From Chimonanthus salicifolius (lineage: Eukaryota; Streptophyta; Magnoliopsida; Laurales; Calycanthaceae), in the NCBI GenBank assembly GCA_013350335.1, contig CM023540.1, forward strand, positions 59,000,962 to 59,064,961: a stretch of 64,000 nucleotides of DNA, in the 5' to 3' direction. Position numbers and translations under genes: made by a program. The notes beneath the pieces were generated by a model, which saw only the letters and a program-made list of their open reading frames with translations, had not been told where the DNA came from and did not search any database. Positions 1-11,077 of the stretch are shown in pieces (position 1 is the first letter of the stretch; every line of letters begins with the position of its first letter).

Positions 1-369
1 AGTATCTAGAATTCGGATTGTAATAACTTAGATGAATTTGCTATGGTTGGATATTTTGTTGGATAATTGCGTTATGATAATGATCATTAAAGACTTGACG
101 TACTTTGCTATTTGAATGGAATAGAACTGTGTTCTATTATGTTTCCGCATGTTATGATTTTTATTTCGCATGTTTATATTGCTATGTGTGAATCATTTTC
201 ATGGACTGAGTCCATGCATACATAGGGTTGGCCAGTTAAGGGTCGGACTTTAGAAGTTCAAACTTAGCTCGCGTCGTAACGTTCCGCGCTCTATCACTCT
301 ACTGTGTTATAAAAAAAAATAGACTCTAATTTACGGGAAGAAGCGAGTGAAAAAGGGTGGGGCGTTACA
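1..369 (+). mobile_element. 3' end of a family-3 LTR (left part outside the window)
   Basis: This stretch matches the last part of the LTR ending at 63123, including the 'tccatg..cacatagggttgg' stretch, the hairpin arms around 'agttaagggtcggactt', an A-run, and the terminal GGGCGTTACA. It ends at 369, exactly where integrase coding sequence resumes at the codons before S-M-D-F-V. I infer an LTR inserted into a gypsy integrase gene in plus orientation. Its target duplication would begin with 'gcaca' at 370, but the left copy lies outside the window. Whether this is a solo LTR or the end of a full element cannot be decided. Confidence 0.8.
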
Positions 370-716
370 GCACATCTCCATGGATTTTGTTATAGGGTTG
401 CCAAGGTCATCAAAAGGCAACGATGCGATATAGGTCGTGGTAGACCGACTGACCAAGTTTGTACATTTTATTCCCATTAAGATGACAGACTCATCTGAGA
501 CTTTTGGTCGGCGGTATATCAGGGATATCATCAGATTGCATGGTATACCTCGGACTATTGTGTCTGACAGAGATGGTCGATTCACAGGCAGAGTATGGCA
601 GAGTATGCAGTCGGCCATGGGAACAGATTTATTGAATAGTACCGCATTCCATCCACAGACTGATGGACAGTCTGAGAGGACAATACAGACATTGGAGGAT
701 ATGCTGAGAGCATGCA
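370..716 (+). pseudogene. Gypsy integrase core, left half (host of element A)
   Basis: The translation follows the Ty3/gypsy integrase core: a catalytic D in S-M-D-F-V near 379, the second D in S-D-R-D-G-R-F-T near 567, and the catalytic E in Q-S-E-R-T-I-Q near 673. It includes an in-frame TAG near 430 where copies A and D keep an open codon. The reading frame reaches M-L-R-A-C-M and is then cut by element A at 716; the right half resumes at 9959 with the residues L-D-F-K-G-G-W. It is closely related to the integrases of elements A and D, so it is a third, older copy of the same chromovirus family. It is non-functional: 5' cut at 370, interrupted, and followed by further stops. Confidence 0.9.
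712..716. repeat. Target-site duplication of element A, left copy (ATGCA)
   Basis: The bases ATGCA precede the TG of the 5' LTR and are repeated exactly at 9954-9958 after the CA of the 3' LTR. Removing 717-9958 restores continuous integrase coding sequence, which independently confirms the insertion boundaries. Confidence 0.95.
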
Positions 717-1047
717 TGTAATACCCTAGATTTTGCAATATATCAATATTTACGAAATTGCCATTGGAGTTATGAATTAAAGTGTTATGATCGTAGATGA
801 GTAAGTTGTGGGGTCCATTGTTCAATTAAGACTCCATGGCTATGAGTTTTGTGTTTGAAATAAAATAAATGAGTAATGTATGTTTAAATGGGTCAAGATT
901 ACTAATTTGGTCAAAATTCGTGAATTGGGTCAAAATGGCCAATTTGGACTCAATGGGTCGGGTTTGACTTGGTTGACCATCAAGTGAGTCCAAGATTGAT
1001 TAAGTTGGGGCTGATTGGAATTTGAAATGGAATTAAATAGTTGAGTT

Positions 1048-1145
1048 AAATGAGTGAGTTGGTTGGAAATAAATTGTAAGTGAGTGAGTTGATTTGAAAT
1101 AAATTATGAGTGAGTGAGTTGTTTGAAATAAATTATAAATGAGTG
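1048..1145 (+). repeat. Short tandem subrepeat in family-1 LTR
   Basis: Three degenerate units of about 32-36 bp share 'gagtgagttg', then a 'gaaataaatt' block. The same units occur at 8210-8308 in the 3' LTR. They lie in the U3 half. Confidence 0.7.
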
Positions 1146-1844
1146 GAGTATGAGGTTGAAAGGCTGGTGTTTCAAATTCAGATAAGTGGTCCACACGTTG
1201 GAGGAAAAGAAAGGGAGAGTTTCATCTCAAAGATGAAACCCCCACATAGGGCATTGATGGGAAGATTGGAGAGGTGGCGGTTACTCAAGCCAAACATTGG
1301 CCACAACGTTGGATGCATGGGGATTATTGCTTATGCATGAAACTCCAATAGGACCAATAATGGAGAGGTGGCTGTTATACATGCCAAAGCAATGAGACAC
1401 CGTTGGAGCCTTGGGAGTTTCATCCCACGTATGAAACCCCCAAGTAAGCATAAAGAATTTTGGTTAAGGCAAATGGGAGTTACAAGTGGTGCCACCAAGA
1501 GACACCACCCCTTGGGCTGAATTTGATTAATCAAAGAGGTTTCATTCCACTCTCTCTCACCATCTCTTAGCCGATCAGCACTCAAGGAGAAAGAAGACCA
1601 AAGAAATAGAGTTCCATTTCCAAATATTTTCACACAAGGTCGACCACCTCCAAGACAAAGACTTGGGTATTTTCATCCCAAGTTTCTCTCTCATTTTCTC
1701 TCTCAAATCTATACCTTGGCCGAATTATTCCAAGGAGTTTGCAGCAACGTCAGTCTCAGCCAAAAGAACAAGAGGGAAGAAGGAGAGGCTAAGGAAGTAA
1801 AGGATCAAGGAAGGAGTGAAAGAACCGGAGGAGTCGTGTTATTG

Positions 1845-2268
1845 GTAAGTGCACTATGAACCCTTGTTAAATAAATTGGTTAAGGGAATATGATCTGGCC
1901 TTTGTATGGCCAAATCTATCAAGAGGAATCCGGAGGCCACACTCTGTCCGGGCATCCGAAAGACCACTGTGGGGTATCTTGATGATGAGAATCCCATCAA
2001 GAGGAATCCGGAGGCCACACTCCGTCGGGGCGTCCGAAAGACCACTGTGGGGTACCTTGACAATGAGAATCCCGTCAAGAGGAGGCTATGTATATTTGTG
2101 ATGGGTGGGACTCATTACATGAGCATAACATACATAGCATTGTTTTTATGAGATTTTGATGAACATGTATTATTCTATTATTTGCATGTTTTGTTACTAA
2201 CCTTGTGGTAGACCTAATCGGAAACACCTACTGGGCGCGTTGATCTAACGCCCTATCTCTATCCTTAG
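1845..2268 (+). other. Candidate leader intron in element A 5' LTR
   Basis: GTAAGT at 1845-1850 follows a purine-rich stretch. CTAAC at 2245-2249 is followed by the pyrimidine-rich 'gccctatctctatccttag', giving AG at 2267-2268, with an alternative AG at 2279-2280 in 'gatgacgcag'. The spacing from the branch A to the AG is about 20 nt, typical of plant introns. The same layout recurs in the other LTR families with different sequence between the sites. Splicing itself is an inference. Confidence 0.45.
1915..2090 (+). repeat. Minisatellite 'CCACACTCCGTC' in family-1 LTR
   Basis: About two and a half units of roughly 72 bp, each with 'aatccggaggccacactc', 'cgtccgaaagaccactgt' and 'gatgagaatccc'. 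The same arrangement lies at 9077-9245 in the 3' LTR, and shorter versions lie in families 2 and 3. Confidence 0.85.
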
Positions 2269-2784
2269 TGGATGACGCAGAAAGGGGAAGAACGAGGATC
2301 GTGAAGGAAACCAAGCCTAGAAGCTTGGGCTTGAATGGATTTTTAATGGATTGACTTATGGACTTTTTATAGGGACAATGTAATTTGATAGTTAGATGAT
2401 GTCGGCATGTAATAATGTAGTTAACTAGTTACTATGGTTTGGTTTATTTTGGATGGTTTGGAATGAATGTTAGTCTAAGGTTATTTTAGTAATTTTGGAG
2501 AATATGATTATGTGCTTTGCTATCTAAAGATGCAAAATGGAGTAGTCTTAGGATCTATTATAATCCGCAGTGAGACTAAGATTAAGTTTATTCTGCAAGT
2601 CTCATTGGTACCATGTGTGGATCAGTTCTTATGGACTTAGTCCATACACACATGGGCTTGCCAGTTAAGGTTCAGACTTTAGAAGTCCGAACTTAACTCC
2701 CGTCGTGACATCCCGCCCCGATCACTTGTTTATTATTAAAAAAAAACTCTGATTATTAGAGTGAAAAGGGCGAGGTGTTACAGT

Positions 2785-2795
2785 TGGTATCAGAG
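2785..2795 (+). promoter_or_regulatory. Primer binding site (tRNA-Met type) of element A
   Basis: TGGTATCAGAG begins two bases after the 5' LTR end. It matches the usual plant retrotransposon site complementary to the 3' end of initiator tRNA-Met. Confidence 0.9.
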
Positions 2796-3188
2796 AGAAA
2801 CGGGAAATTGAATCTTCCGAAGTAAGATTAAGACGGTTTCATGTCTCACTGACAGATAAGAATCCCAACTGACCGACTCTTCGGAGTCCGCTGACTGGGG
2901 GCCGGATTAATTTACTTCGTAGACTCAAACTGAACAATCAATCTGAGAACAACAGTGAAAGATAGCAAACGTACAGTCATTATAGTCGATCTACCAAACG
3001 TAGCAAAATAGGATATACTTACCCAATATTCCCCAAATTGAAAAAGATAGCAAACAATAGGTATTTAGAAATTTCCCCCAAAAACAAAGGAAAACCAACT
3101 TTGCTTATTTGGAAATCTTCCCAAAATAGTAAAAAACACAAACTGTACGAAGAAACTAAGTCGTTAATGTTTTCATGACTTAGGGAAA
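2796..3188 (+). other. Untranslated leader of element A
   Basis: An AT-rich, non-coding stretch between the primer binding site and the gag start. A block resembling it occurs on the minus strand at about 50010-50260 in element D, so it belongs to the retroelement leader. No other signal was recognised. Confidence 0.75.
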
Positions 3189-4447
3189 ATGGCTCCAAAG
3201 AAAAAAATCCCTCAGAACCAGAAGGGGAAGGAAAAAGTGCTACAAATCATTCAACATGAGAAAGTGGTATCTCAACATGAAAAATCTATACATGAGAAGG
3301 AACCATCTATACATGAGAAGGAGGTAACTCAACCTGAGAAGGAGCCATCTTTTCATGAAAAATCACGCAATGAAGAAGAATCACATCACTCCCTGCGAGA
3401 AGAGAAGGAGAGTGAACACTCATCTTGGAAGGAGGAAGAGGGGAACAACGGCGTACATATACCACATGTGTCGCTTGAACTACAGAGTTTGGTTCAAGCG
3501 GTGGTGACTTTTGTACTCCAGCAGCATATGAATGGAAGTGAAAGTTCCAAGGATACCAATGACTGGAGTATGGTCCGAGAATTCCAGCAACAGCGCCCTC
3601 CTACTTCAAATGGAAGGAAGGAGCTGTCGGAGCCGAGCATTGGCTGAAGAAGATCACTCAGATCTTAACTTTACTTAAGATCTCGAGTCATGCTGGCAGG
3701 ATTCTACTGGCTACATCACAACTAATTGAAGATGCCGGTAAATGGTGGGAGGTAATGGAGAAACAGCGGGCACTCGTACCAATAAGGGAGAGGACGGCCA
3801 TGACCTGGGATGAGTTTTCAGCGACCTTTTTGGAACACTACTTTCCAGAGGAAGAGAAAGAGCGTCAGACTCAAGCCTTTCTGTCATTGGTACAGGGCTA
3901 TATGGCAGTGGCAGAGTATCACCGGGAATTCCTCAGTCTATCCTGCTATGCATTTTATATGGTGGACACAGAGCATCACAGGGCACGGAAGTTTGCGAGG
4001 GGTCTACGGCCAAACATCAGGGCTAAAGTGACCATATTCAAGGTAGCCACACTGGCTGAGGTGGTCAGCAAGGCCACTATAGCAGAACGAGAGTTAAATG
4101 AGATGGTACAGTTTGACAACCACTGAGCTCCAAATGGGAGGGGTGGGTTCCAGCTTGACAAGAGGTTCCGACCAAACTTCAGCAGACCCTCACCATCTAC
4201 AGGGTCCATAGGGGGCTTTCGTCCCAACCAACCCTCCCCATCTTCATCAGTCACTCAGTCATTCAGAGGGGTGAACAACTGCTTCCACTGTGATTAGCCG
4301 GGTCACTTCAAGAGAGATTGCCCAAAGCTCAACAAGCTCTCATATTCCAGAGGATCTTTCCGTCCACCAGTTAGGCCAGTTAACTCCCGAGGAGACAGGA
4401 CTTATAATCAGGCAGGTCGGGCGCCTAACCCTACTGGATCTGGACGT
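3189..4447 (+). pseudogene. gag: Element A gag (capsid and zinc knuckle), broken
   Basis: The start is ATG at 3189 (M-A-P-K-K-K), matched by the M-P-P-K-M start of element D. A charged N-terminus with repeated H-E-K-E units leads into the retrotransposon capsid domain (W-L-K-K-I-T-Q, K-W-W-E-V, F-L-E-H-Y-F-P, R-A-R-K-F). A one-base deletion near 3603 shifts the frame; the capsid continues in the other frame to a TGA at 4124-4126. Downstream in the same frame is the CCHC zinc knuckle at 4280-4321 (C-F-H-C, then H, then C), which carries TAG at 4295-4297. Gag would package the element RNA; this copy cannot make a full product. Confidence 0.9.
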
Positions 4448-4806
4448 TTGTTTACTCTAGCACCTCTTGAGGATGTGGATCATTCTGTGATTCAAGGTAT
4501 GGCTGTTGTCAGCAGTTTCTATGCATATGCACTATTTGATTCTGGAGCTTCACACTCCTTTATATCTACATCATTTATAACTGCCACTGGAAATTTAGCT
4601 CAGAAATTGTCCACATCACTCACAATTGTATCCCCTGTCAGAGACACGTCATTGGGACTCATATGCACGGCTGTGAATACTGAACTAGCTGGGCTCAGAT
4701 TTGAGTTCAATTATCTGGTACTCGATATGTTTGAGTACGATATTATTTTCGGGATGGACTGTTGGCTAGCTTTCAGGCCAACATTGACTGTTATCACCGC
4801 AGAGTG
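4448..4806 (+). pseudogene. Element A aspartic protease domain
   Basis: A retropepsin-like segment with the active-site motif D-S-G-A-S at about 4538-4552 and the downstream hydrophobic stretch Y-D-I-I-F-G-M-D. It would cleave the gag-pol polyprotein. The frame breaks at about 4759, where a base is missing in the codons after G-M-D compared with element D; the sequence then continues in the next frame as the protease-RT linker. Confidence 0.85.
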
Positions 4807-5760
4807 ACATTTTGGTCACCCGAAGGGAAGCAGTATATGGTTCGTACAAACAAGCAGAGCAGACTGCAGGAAGGGTTGAACCATTTCATATTGAACAATA
4901 TCATCATAAACAAAGTACTAGTCACTGAACTTCTGGCAATTGTGCAAGAATTTGCGGATGTGTTCCCAAAAGAACTCCCTGGTTTACCACCCATGAGGGA
5001 GCTCAACTTTGAAATCAAGCTGTACCCTGGCACTTCACCAGTGTCATTACCCCAATATCGGATGGCACCAGCGGAGATGTCTGAGCTAAAGAAGCAGATT
5101 GATGAACTGCTTAGACTGGGTTGTATCCGAAACAGCACATCGTCTCGGGGAGCACCAGTGTTGTTTGTGAAGAAGAAAGACGGTTCACTCTGAATGTGTG
5201 TGGACTATCGGAAATTGAATCAGCTAACTGTCCGGAACAAGTACCCTTTTCCTAGGATCGATGATTTATTCGATCAATTGAGGGATTCCAGTCACTTTTC
5301 GAAGATTGATCTGATGTTCGGTTATCATCAAATACAGGTTAGGGAGGAAGATATAGAGAAGACAGCCTTCAGGACGCGGTATGGACTATATGAGTTTGTA
5401 GTCATGCCGTTTGGACTCACCAATGCACCGGCTGTGTTCATGGATCTAATGAACATGATCTTCCGTCCGTACCTGGACCAGTTTGTGATTGTGTTTATGG
5501 ATGATATATTGATATTTTCCAAAAGTAAGGAAGACCATGCTGAGCACTTACGGATAGTCTTGAACACTTTGAGACAGAACAAGCTGTATGCCAAAGCAAA
5601 CAAATGTGAATTTTGGCTATCTGAGGTCAAATTCTTGTGGCATGTCATAACAGCAGATGGTATAGCCGTTGATCGGGCTAAGGTGGCGGCAGTGAGTGAA
5701 TGGAAGGCACCAAAGAATGTCACTGAAATCTGTAGCTTCCTGGGTTTGGCTGGTTATTAA
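4807..5760 (+). pseudogene. Element A reverse transcriptase, broken
   Basis: A linker with W-S-P-E-G-K-Q and D-V-F-P-K-E-L-P-G-L-P leads to the RT fingers and palm ([33 protein letters not shown]). The catalytic motif is F-M-D-D at 5494-5505. A TGA at 5191-5193 replaces the CGA arginine codon present in element D, and a deletion near 5757 ends the frame at G-L-A-G-Y. RT would copy element RNA into cDNA. By eye the RT is about 85% identical to that of element D. Confidence 0.92.
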
Positions 5761-6503
5761 GGAAATTCACCATGGACTTCTCCAAAATTGCATCTTCATT
5801 GACTCGACTCACTCAGAAAGGAGTCAAATATGAGTGGACAGATCTGTGCAATCGGAGGTTCGAGGAGCTGACAGATAGACTTACAACTACTCCTATCTTA
5901 ATTTTGCCAGAAAGAGGCAAAGGTTATGAAGTACAATGCGATGCTTCAGGAGAGGGACTGGGGTGTTCACTCATGCAACGTCATCGTGTGGTGGCATATG
6001 GTTCAAGAGAATTAAAAATTCATGAATGTCTCTATCCCACACATGATCTGGAATTAGCTGCAGTGGTCTTCGCTCTGAAAAGCTGGAGACACTATCTATA
6101 TGGCGAGAAATTTGAAGTGTTTCCAGATCATAAGAGCTTGAAGTACTTATTTGATCAAAAAGAGCTCAATCTGAGGCAACGTAGATGGATGGAATATCTG
6201 GCGGATTATGAGTTCGCACTACGATATCATCCGGGTAAGGCAAACAAGGTGACAGATGCTCTCAGTCGCATATCACATGCATCAGTGGCATGTCTGATCA
6301 AAACAGAATGGGAGATGTTGAACACCATTCGAGAGTTCAATCTATATATCACAAACCATGGGAGTATGTACAATTTAATCATACGGTCTAACATGGTTAC
6401 CAAGATTGAACAAGAGCAACGAACAGATCCGGAAGTAGAAGATATATGGGCCAAAATGTCTACTAGCATAGTCATACCGGAATGGGAGTTGCGACTAGGA
6501 TAG
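5761..6503 (+). pseudogene. Element A RNase H domain
   Basis: An open stretch of about 240 codons with the gypsy RNase H signatures: C-D-A-S with catalytic D at 5940-5942, E in L-E-L-A, D-H-K-S-L and the final D in D-A-L-S-R. It would remove the RNA strand during reverse transcription. It ends at a TAG (about 6501-6503) where element D has CAG, so the link to integrase is lost. The catalytic residues are still present. Confidence 0.9.
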
Positions 6504-7617
6504 GGTCTTGTATTCCAGGGAGGAATATATGTGCCAAAAAGCTGCAGAAAAGAGTTATTGATTGAGGTACATCAGACCAAGCTCTCCATACATCCGGGCA
6601 GCACCAAGATGTATCACGACATGAAGAGGCATTATTGGTGGCACAGACTCAAAAGAGATGTGGCGAAATTTGTGGCACACTGCTTAACTTGTCAACAGGT
6701 TAAGATGGAACATCAAAAACCACCAGGGTTACTCAAACCCTTAGCAGTGTCGGAATGGAAATGGGAGCACATTTCCATGGATTTTGTAACAGGGTTGCCT
6801 AAGTCATCAAAGGGCAACGATGCAATATGGGTTGTGGTAGACCGATTGACCAAGTCGGCCCACTTTCTACCCATCAGGATGACAGATTCGTCGGAGACAT
6901 TGGGACGGTGGTACATCTGGGATATCGTCAGATTACGTGGTATTCCTCGGACTATAGTGTATGATAGAGATGGCCGTTTCACCGGCAGGGTATGGCAGAG
7001 TATGCAGTCGGCCATGGGGACCGATCTACTGACTAGCACAGCATTCCATCCACAGACTGATGGACAGTAGGAAAGGACGATACAAACACTGGAGGATATG
7101 TTGAGGGCGTGCATGCTAGACTTCAAGGGTGGATGGGAGAATCATTTGCCACTGGTAGAGTTCTCATATAACACTAGCTACCAAACAAGCCTTCAGATGA
7201 CTCCATTCAAGGCTTTGTATGGTAGACCATGTAGGTCACCAGTGTGTTGGACCGAGGCCGGCGAGCCTGCGCTGATTGGACCCTAACTAGTCGCAGAGAC
7301 TACAGCACAGATTCAGTTGATTCGTCAGCACTTATTGACTGCACAAAATCGGCAAAAGAGTTATGCTGACAAAAGGAGGAGGTTTCTCGAATTTGAAGTG
7401 GGGGACATGGTATTCTTGAAGGTCTCGCCACGAAAGGGGCACATGAGGCTTGGAAAGAAGGGGAAGCTGTCACCAAGATATGTGGGACCGTTTTCCATCA
7501 TAAGAAGGATGGGGGATGTAGCATAACAGTTAGCACTTCATTCACAGTTGGCATCACTACACGATGTGTTTCATATATCGATGCTAAGGAAGTATAATCC
7601 TGATCCGTCTCATGTTT
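6504..7617 (+). pseudogene. Element A integrase, broken
   Basis: An N-terminal HHCC zinc domain (H-P-G, Y-H, C-L-T-C-Q-Q) at about 6585-6705, a core with D in S-M-D-F-V and D in D-R-D-G-R-F-T, then TAG at 7068-7070 immediately before the catalytic-E codon (Q-stop-E-R). The C-terminal half follows with L-D-F-K-G-G-W, F-S-Y-N and the GPY/F-type module (Y-V-G-P-F) near 7480. Further stops lie near 7284 and 7524, with a frameshift near 7617. Integrase inserts the cDNA; this copy is dead. Confidence 0.9.
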
Positions 7618-7816
7618 TGATGTGCAAGACATAGATGTACAAAGCGACGTCACTTATGTCGAGAAGCCTGTCAGAATAATAGAGACTGAGCAAAGGGTGT
7701 TGTGGAATCGAGCGATTCAGTTCGTCAAGGTGGTATGGGATCGACATGGTGTTGAGGAAGCCACTTGGGAACTAGAATCGGAGATGAGAATAGCTCACCC
7801 TGAATTGTTTGTATGA
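7618..7816 (+). pseudogene. Element A chromodomain at the integrase C-terminus
   Basis: The frame reads V-T-Y-V-E-K-P-V, then Q-F-V-K-V-V-W, then A-T-W-E-L-E and a stop after E-L-F-V. The W-x(n)-E-A-T-W-E pattern is that of plant chromovirus chromodomains, which target integration to heterochromatin. It is separated from the integrase only by the frameshift near 7617. Confidence 0.85.
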
Positions 7817-7878
7817 TTTATTTTGGAATCCTACTTCGTTCAATTTTCGGGACGAAAATTTTAAACAGAGGATTGTAT
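7817..7878 (+). promoter_or_regulatory. 3' untranslated region and polypurine tract of element A
   Basis: 'gggacgaaaattttaaacag' followed by AGGATTGTAT lies directly before the 3' LTR. Elements D and G have a cleaner version with AAAAAGAGGG on their own strand. This is the plus-strand primer site; in A it is weakened by substitutions. Confidence 0.75.
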
Positions 7879-9953
7879 TGCAATACCCTAGATTTTGCAA
7901 TATATCAATATTTACGAAATTGCCATTGGAGTTATGAATTAAAAGGTTATGATCGTAGATGAGTAAGTTGTGGGGTCCATTGTTCAATTAAGACTCAATG
8001 GCTATGAGTTTTGTGTTTGAAATAAAATAAATGAGTAATGTATGTTTAAATGGGTCAAGATTACTAATTGGGTCAAAATTCGTGAATTGGGTCAAAATGG
8101 CCAATTTGGACTCAATGGGTCGGGTTTGACTTGGTTGACCATCAAGTGAGTCCAAGCTTGATTAAGTTGGGGCTGATTGGAGTTTGAAATGGAATTAAAT
8201 AGTTGAGTTAAATGAGTGAGTTGGTTGGAAATAAATTGTAAGTGAGTGAGTTGATTTGAAATAAATTATGAGTGAGTGAGTTGTTTGAAATAAAATATAA
8301 ATGAGTGGAGTATGAGGTTGAAAGGCTGGTGTTCCAAATTCAGATAAGTGGTCCACACGTTGGAGGAAAAGAAAGGGAGAGTTTCATCTCAAAGATGAAA
8401 CCCCCACATAGGGCATTGATGGGAAGATTGGAGAGGTGGCGGTTACTCAAGCCAAACATTGGCCACAACGTTGGATGCATGGGGATTATTGCTTATGCAT
8501 GAAACTCCAATAGGACCAATAATGGAGAGGTGGCTGTTATACATGCCAAAGCAATGAGACACCGTTGGAGCTTTGGGAGTTTCGTCCCAAGGATGAAACC
8601 CCCAAATAAGCATAAAGAATTTTGGTTAAGGCAAATGGGAGTTACAAGTGGTGCCACCAAGAGACACCACCCTTTGGACTGAATTTGATTAATCAAAGAG
8701 GTTTCATTCCACTCTCTCTCACCCTCTCTTAGTTGACCAGCACTCAAGGAGAAAGAAGACCAAAGAAATAGAGTTCCATCTCCAAATATTTTCACACAAG
8801 GTCGACCACCGCCAAGACAAAGACTTGGGTATTTTCATCCCAAGTTCCTCTCTCATTTTCTCTCTCAAATCTATACCTTGGCCGAATTATTCCAAGGAGT
8901 TTGCAGCAAGGTCAGTCTCAGTTAAAAGAACAAGAAGGAAGAAGGAGAGGCTAAGGAAGTAAAGGATCAAGGAAGGAGTGAAAGAACCGGAGGAGTCGTG
9001 TTATTGGTAAGTGCACTATGAACCCTTGTTAAATAAATTGCTTAAGGGAATATGATCTGGCCTTTGTATGGCCAAATCTATCAAGAGGAATCTGGAGGCC
9101 ACACTCTGTCTCGGCATCCGAAAGACCACTGTGGGGTATCTTGATGATGAGAATCCCATCAAGAGGAATCCGGAGGCCACACTCCGTCGGGGCGTCCGAA
9201 AGACCACTGTGGGGTACCTTGACGATGAGAATCCCGTCAAGAGGAGGCTATGTATATTTGTGATGGGTGGGACTCATTACATGAGCATAACATACATAGC
9301 ATTGTTTTTATGAGATTTTGATGAACATGTATTATTCTATTATTTGCATGTTTTGTTACTAACCTTGTGGTAGACCTAATCGGAAACACCTACTGGGCGC
9401 GTTGATCTAACGCCCTATCTCTATCCTTAGTGGATGACGCAGGAAAGGGGAAGAACGAGGATCGTGAAGGAAACCAAGCCTAGAAGCTTGGGCTTGAATG
9501 GATTTTTAATGGATTGACTTATGGACTTTTTATAGGGACAATGTAATTTGATAGTTAGATGATGTCGGCATGTAATAATGTAGTTAACTAGTTACTATGG
9601 TTTGGTTTATTTTGGATGGTTTGGAATGAATGTTAGTCTAAGGTTATTTTAGTAATTTTGGAGAATATGATTATGTGCTTTGCTATCTAAAGATGTAAAA
9701 TGGAGTAGTCTTAGGATCTATTATAATCTGCAGTTAGACTAAGATAAGTTTATTCCGCAAGTCTTATTGGTACCATGTGTGGATCAGTTCTTATGGATTT
9801 AGTCCATACGCACATGGGCTTGGCCAGTTAAGGGTTGGACTTTAGAAGTCCGAACTTAACTCGCGTCGTGACATCCCGCCCCGATCACTTGTTTATTATT
9901 AAAAAAAAAAAAAAAAACTCTGATTATTAGAGTGAAAAGGGTGGGGTGTGACA
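7879..9953 (+). repeat. Element A 3' LTR (family 1)
   Basis: It aligns with 717-2782 from TGCAATACCC (T to C at the third base) to GGTGTGACA. A 17-base A-run at 9901-9917 is longer than in the 5' copy. It has the same GTAAGT (9007), minisatellite, CTAAC-AG site (AG at 9429-9430) and hairpin as the 5' LTR. Confidence 0.95.
9007..9430 (+). other. Candidate leader intron in element A 3' LTR
   Basis: The second copy of the putative intron of this element: GTAAGT at 9007, CTAAC about 20 nt before the AG at 9429-9430. It is preserved at the same length (424 nt) as in the 5' LTR. Confidence 0.4.
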
Positions 9954-9958
9954 ATGCA
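9954..9958. repeat. Target-site duplication of element A, right copy (ATGCA)
   Basis: An exact repeat of 712-716, lying directly after the terminal CA of the 3' LTR. Confidence 0.95.
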
Positions 9959-10260
9959 TGCTAGATTTCAAGGGTGGATGGGAGGATCAATTGCCGTTGG
10001 TAGAATTCTCGTACAACAACAGTTACCAGGCAAGCCTCCAGAGGGCTCCATTTGAGGCATTATATGGTAGACCTTGTAGGTCACCAGTGTGCTGGACAGA
10101 GGCCAGTGAGCTGCACTGATTGGACTTGAGTTTGTTACAGAGACTACAACGCAAATACAGTTGATACGTCAACATCTATTGACTGTGCAGAGTTGTCAGA
10201 AGAGCTATGCTGACAAGAGGAGGAGGTTCCTTGAATTTGAAATGGGAGACATGGTATTTT
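9959..10260 (+). pseudogene. Gypsy integrase, right half (continues 370-716)
   Basis: It starts with the codons for L-D-F-K-G-G-W, then F-S-Y-N-N-S-Y, Y-G-R-P-C-R-S and, after several frame breaks, the segment before the GPY/F module (G-D-M-V-F). It stops abruptly at 10260, where an LTR start (TGTAACACCC) follows. The remaining C-terminus and chromodomain of this copy are not in the window. Confidence 0.88.
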
Positions 10261-11077
10261 TGTAACACCCCAATTTCTCAATGATATGAATATTTATGAA
10301 AATGCCACTAGAATGGTAAATTTAATAGATGTGATTGTAAATGAGAAAATGGTGGGGCCCATTGTTCAAATTAAGACCCTATGAACATATTATAAGGATC
10401 AAGTTTAAGTAAAGGGGTAATGTACATCAAATTGGGTCAAAGGACCCAATTGGGACCCAATGGGTCATGGTGGACTTGTTTGACCGTTGAGTAAGCTCAA
10501 TTTTATTATCGTTAAGCTAAATTGATTGGAAATGAGGTGAATGATAAATGGGTAGGTTTCATACAAGTGTGTAAACCACATGCAAAGGGCTAAACCACCC
10601 ATAAATAGGTCATGGCGTCAAATTGGATCCATGGGCTAAAGGGGGACCCAATGGGCCGAGTTGACCTTGGTTGACCGTGTGGACCCTCAAGTGAGCTCAA
10701 ATATAGTTAAATCAGGTTGAGTTAGGACTGAAGTGAGTTGGAATTAAATTAAGTAATAGAGTTGACTCAATGCATTAAATGAATGGCATTAAGTGAGGTG
10801 AGTTGGGCTAATGAGTTGGGGAGTTAAGATTGGAACCCAAAGAGACCATTAATTCCATTGAGTCAAGTGGGGAGGTGAGTAGTTCTCTTGATCTCAAAGA
10901 CTCAAAGACAAGTAATGGCACATGCTGGAATTGAAGTGGTGCCTTGGCCAAGCCAAGGGTCACCATGGTTGGGTGCGGCTTTAATGAGGAAAGATGGAGG
11001 GGTCTTTCCATCTCAAGGGATGCATTGGTTGGTGCCAAGGGATGTCTTGGTTCGTGCCAAGTATCTCCTTGGTTAAG
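10261..11077 (+). mobile_element. 5' part of a family-2 LTR, plus orientation, truncated
   Basis: It starts TGTAACACCCCAATTTCTC and matches the first several hundred bases of the LTRs at 37605 and 54083 (GGGGCCCATTGTTCAAATTA block, 'accattgagttgac'-type T/G-rich U3 sequence). At 11077/11078 it switches to family-2 LTR sequence in the opposite orientation. The ORFs here are shadows; I see no gene. Confidence 0.8.

Larger units (their letters stand above)
717..2782 (+). repeat. Element A 5' LTR (family 1)
   Basis: It starts TGTAATACCC and ends GGTGTTACA, and matches 7879-9953 along its whole length. It contains three short subrepeats near 1048-1145, a purine-rich stretch at 1770-1840 followed by GTAAGT at 1845, a two-unit minisatellite at 1915-2090, the GGGCGCGTTGATCTAACGCCC-type motif at 2233-2253, and a hairpin at about 2665-2700. 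ORFs here (for example 1143-1340 and 1906-2151) recur only because the LTR is duplicated; I do not consider them genes. Confidence 0.95.
717..9953 (+). mobile_element. Element A: complete, decayed Ty3/gypsy chromovirus (Tekay-like)
   Basis: A full-length LTR retrotransposon of about 9.2 kb. It has 5' LTR 717-2782, a tRNA-Met-type primer binding site at 2785, gag, protease, reverse transcriptase, RNase H, integrase, C-terminal chromodomain, polypurine tract and 3' LTR 7879-9953, with exact 5-bp ATGCA duplications. Domain order RT-RH-IN-chromodomain places it among chromoviruses; LTR length over 2 kb and the Met primer site fit the Tekay (Del) clade, which is my inference. The coding region carries at least ten stops or frameshifts. 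The LTR portions I compared differ at about 2-3% of positions, so the insertion is old but still recognisable at every boundary. Confidence 0.95.

Noticed and set aside
1906..2151. Small protein in family-1 LTR (also 9068-9313)
   Set aside because: The ORF is produced by the CCACACTCCG minisatellite; it has no initiation context or domain and is duplicated only with the LTR.
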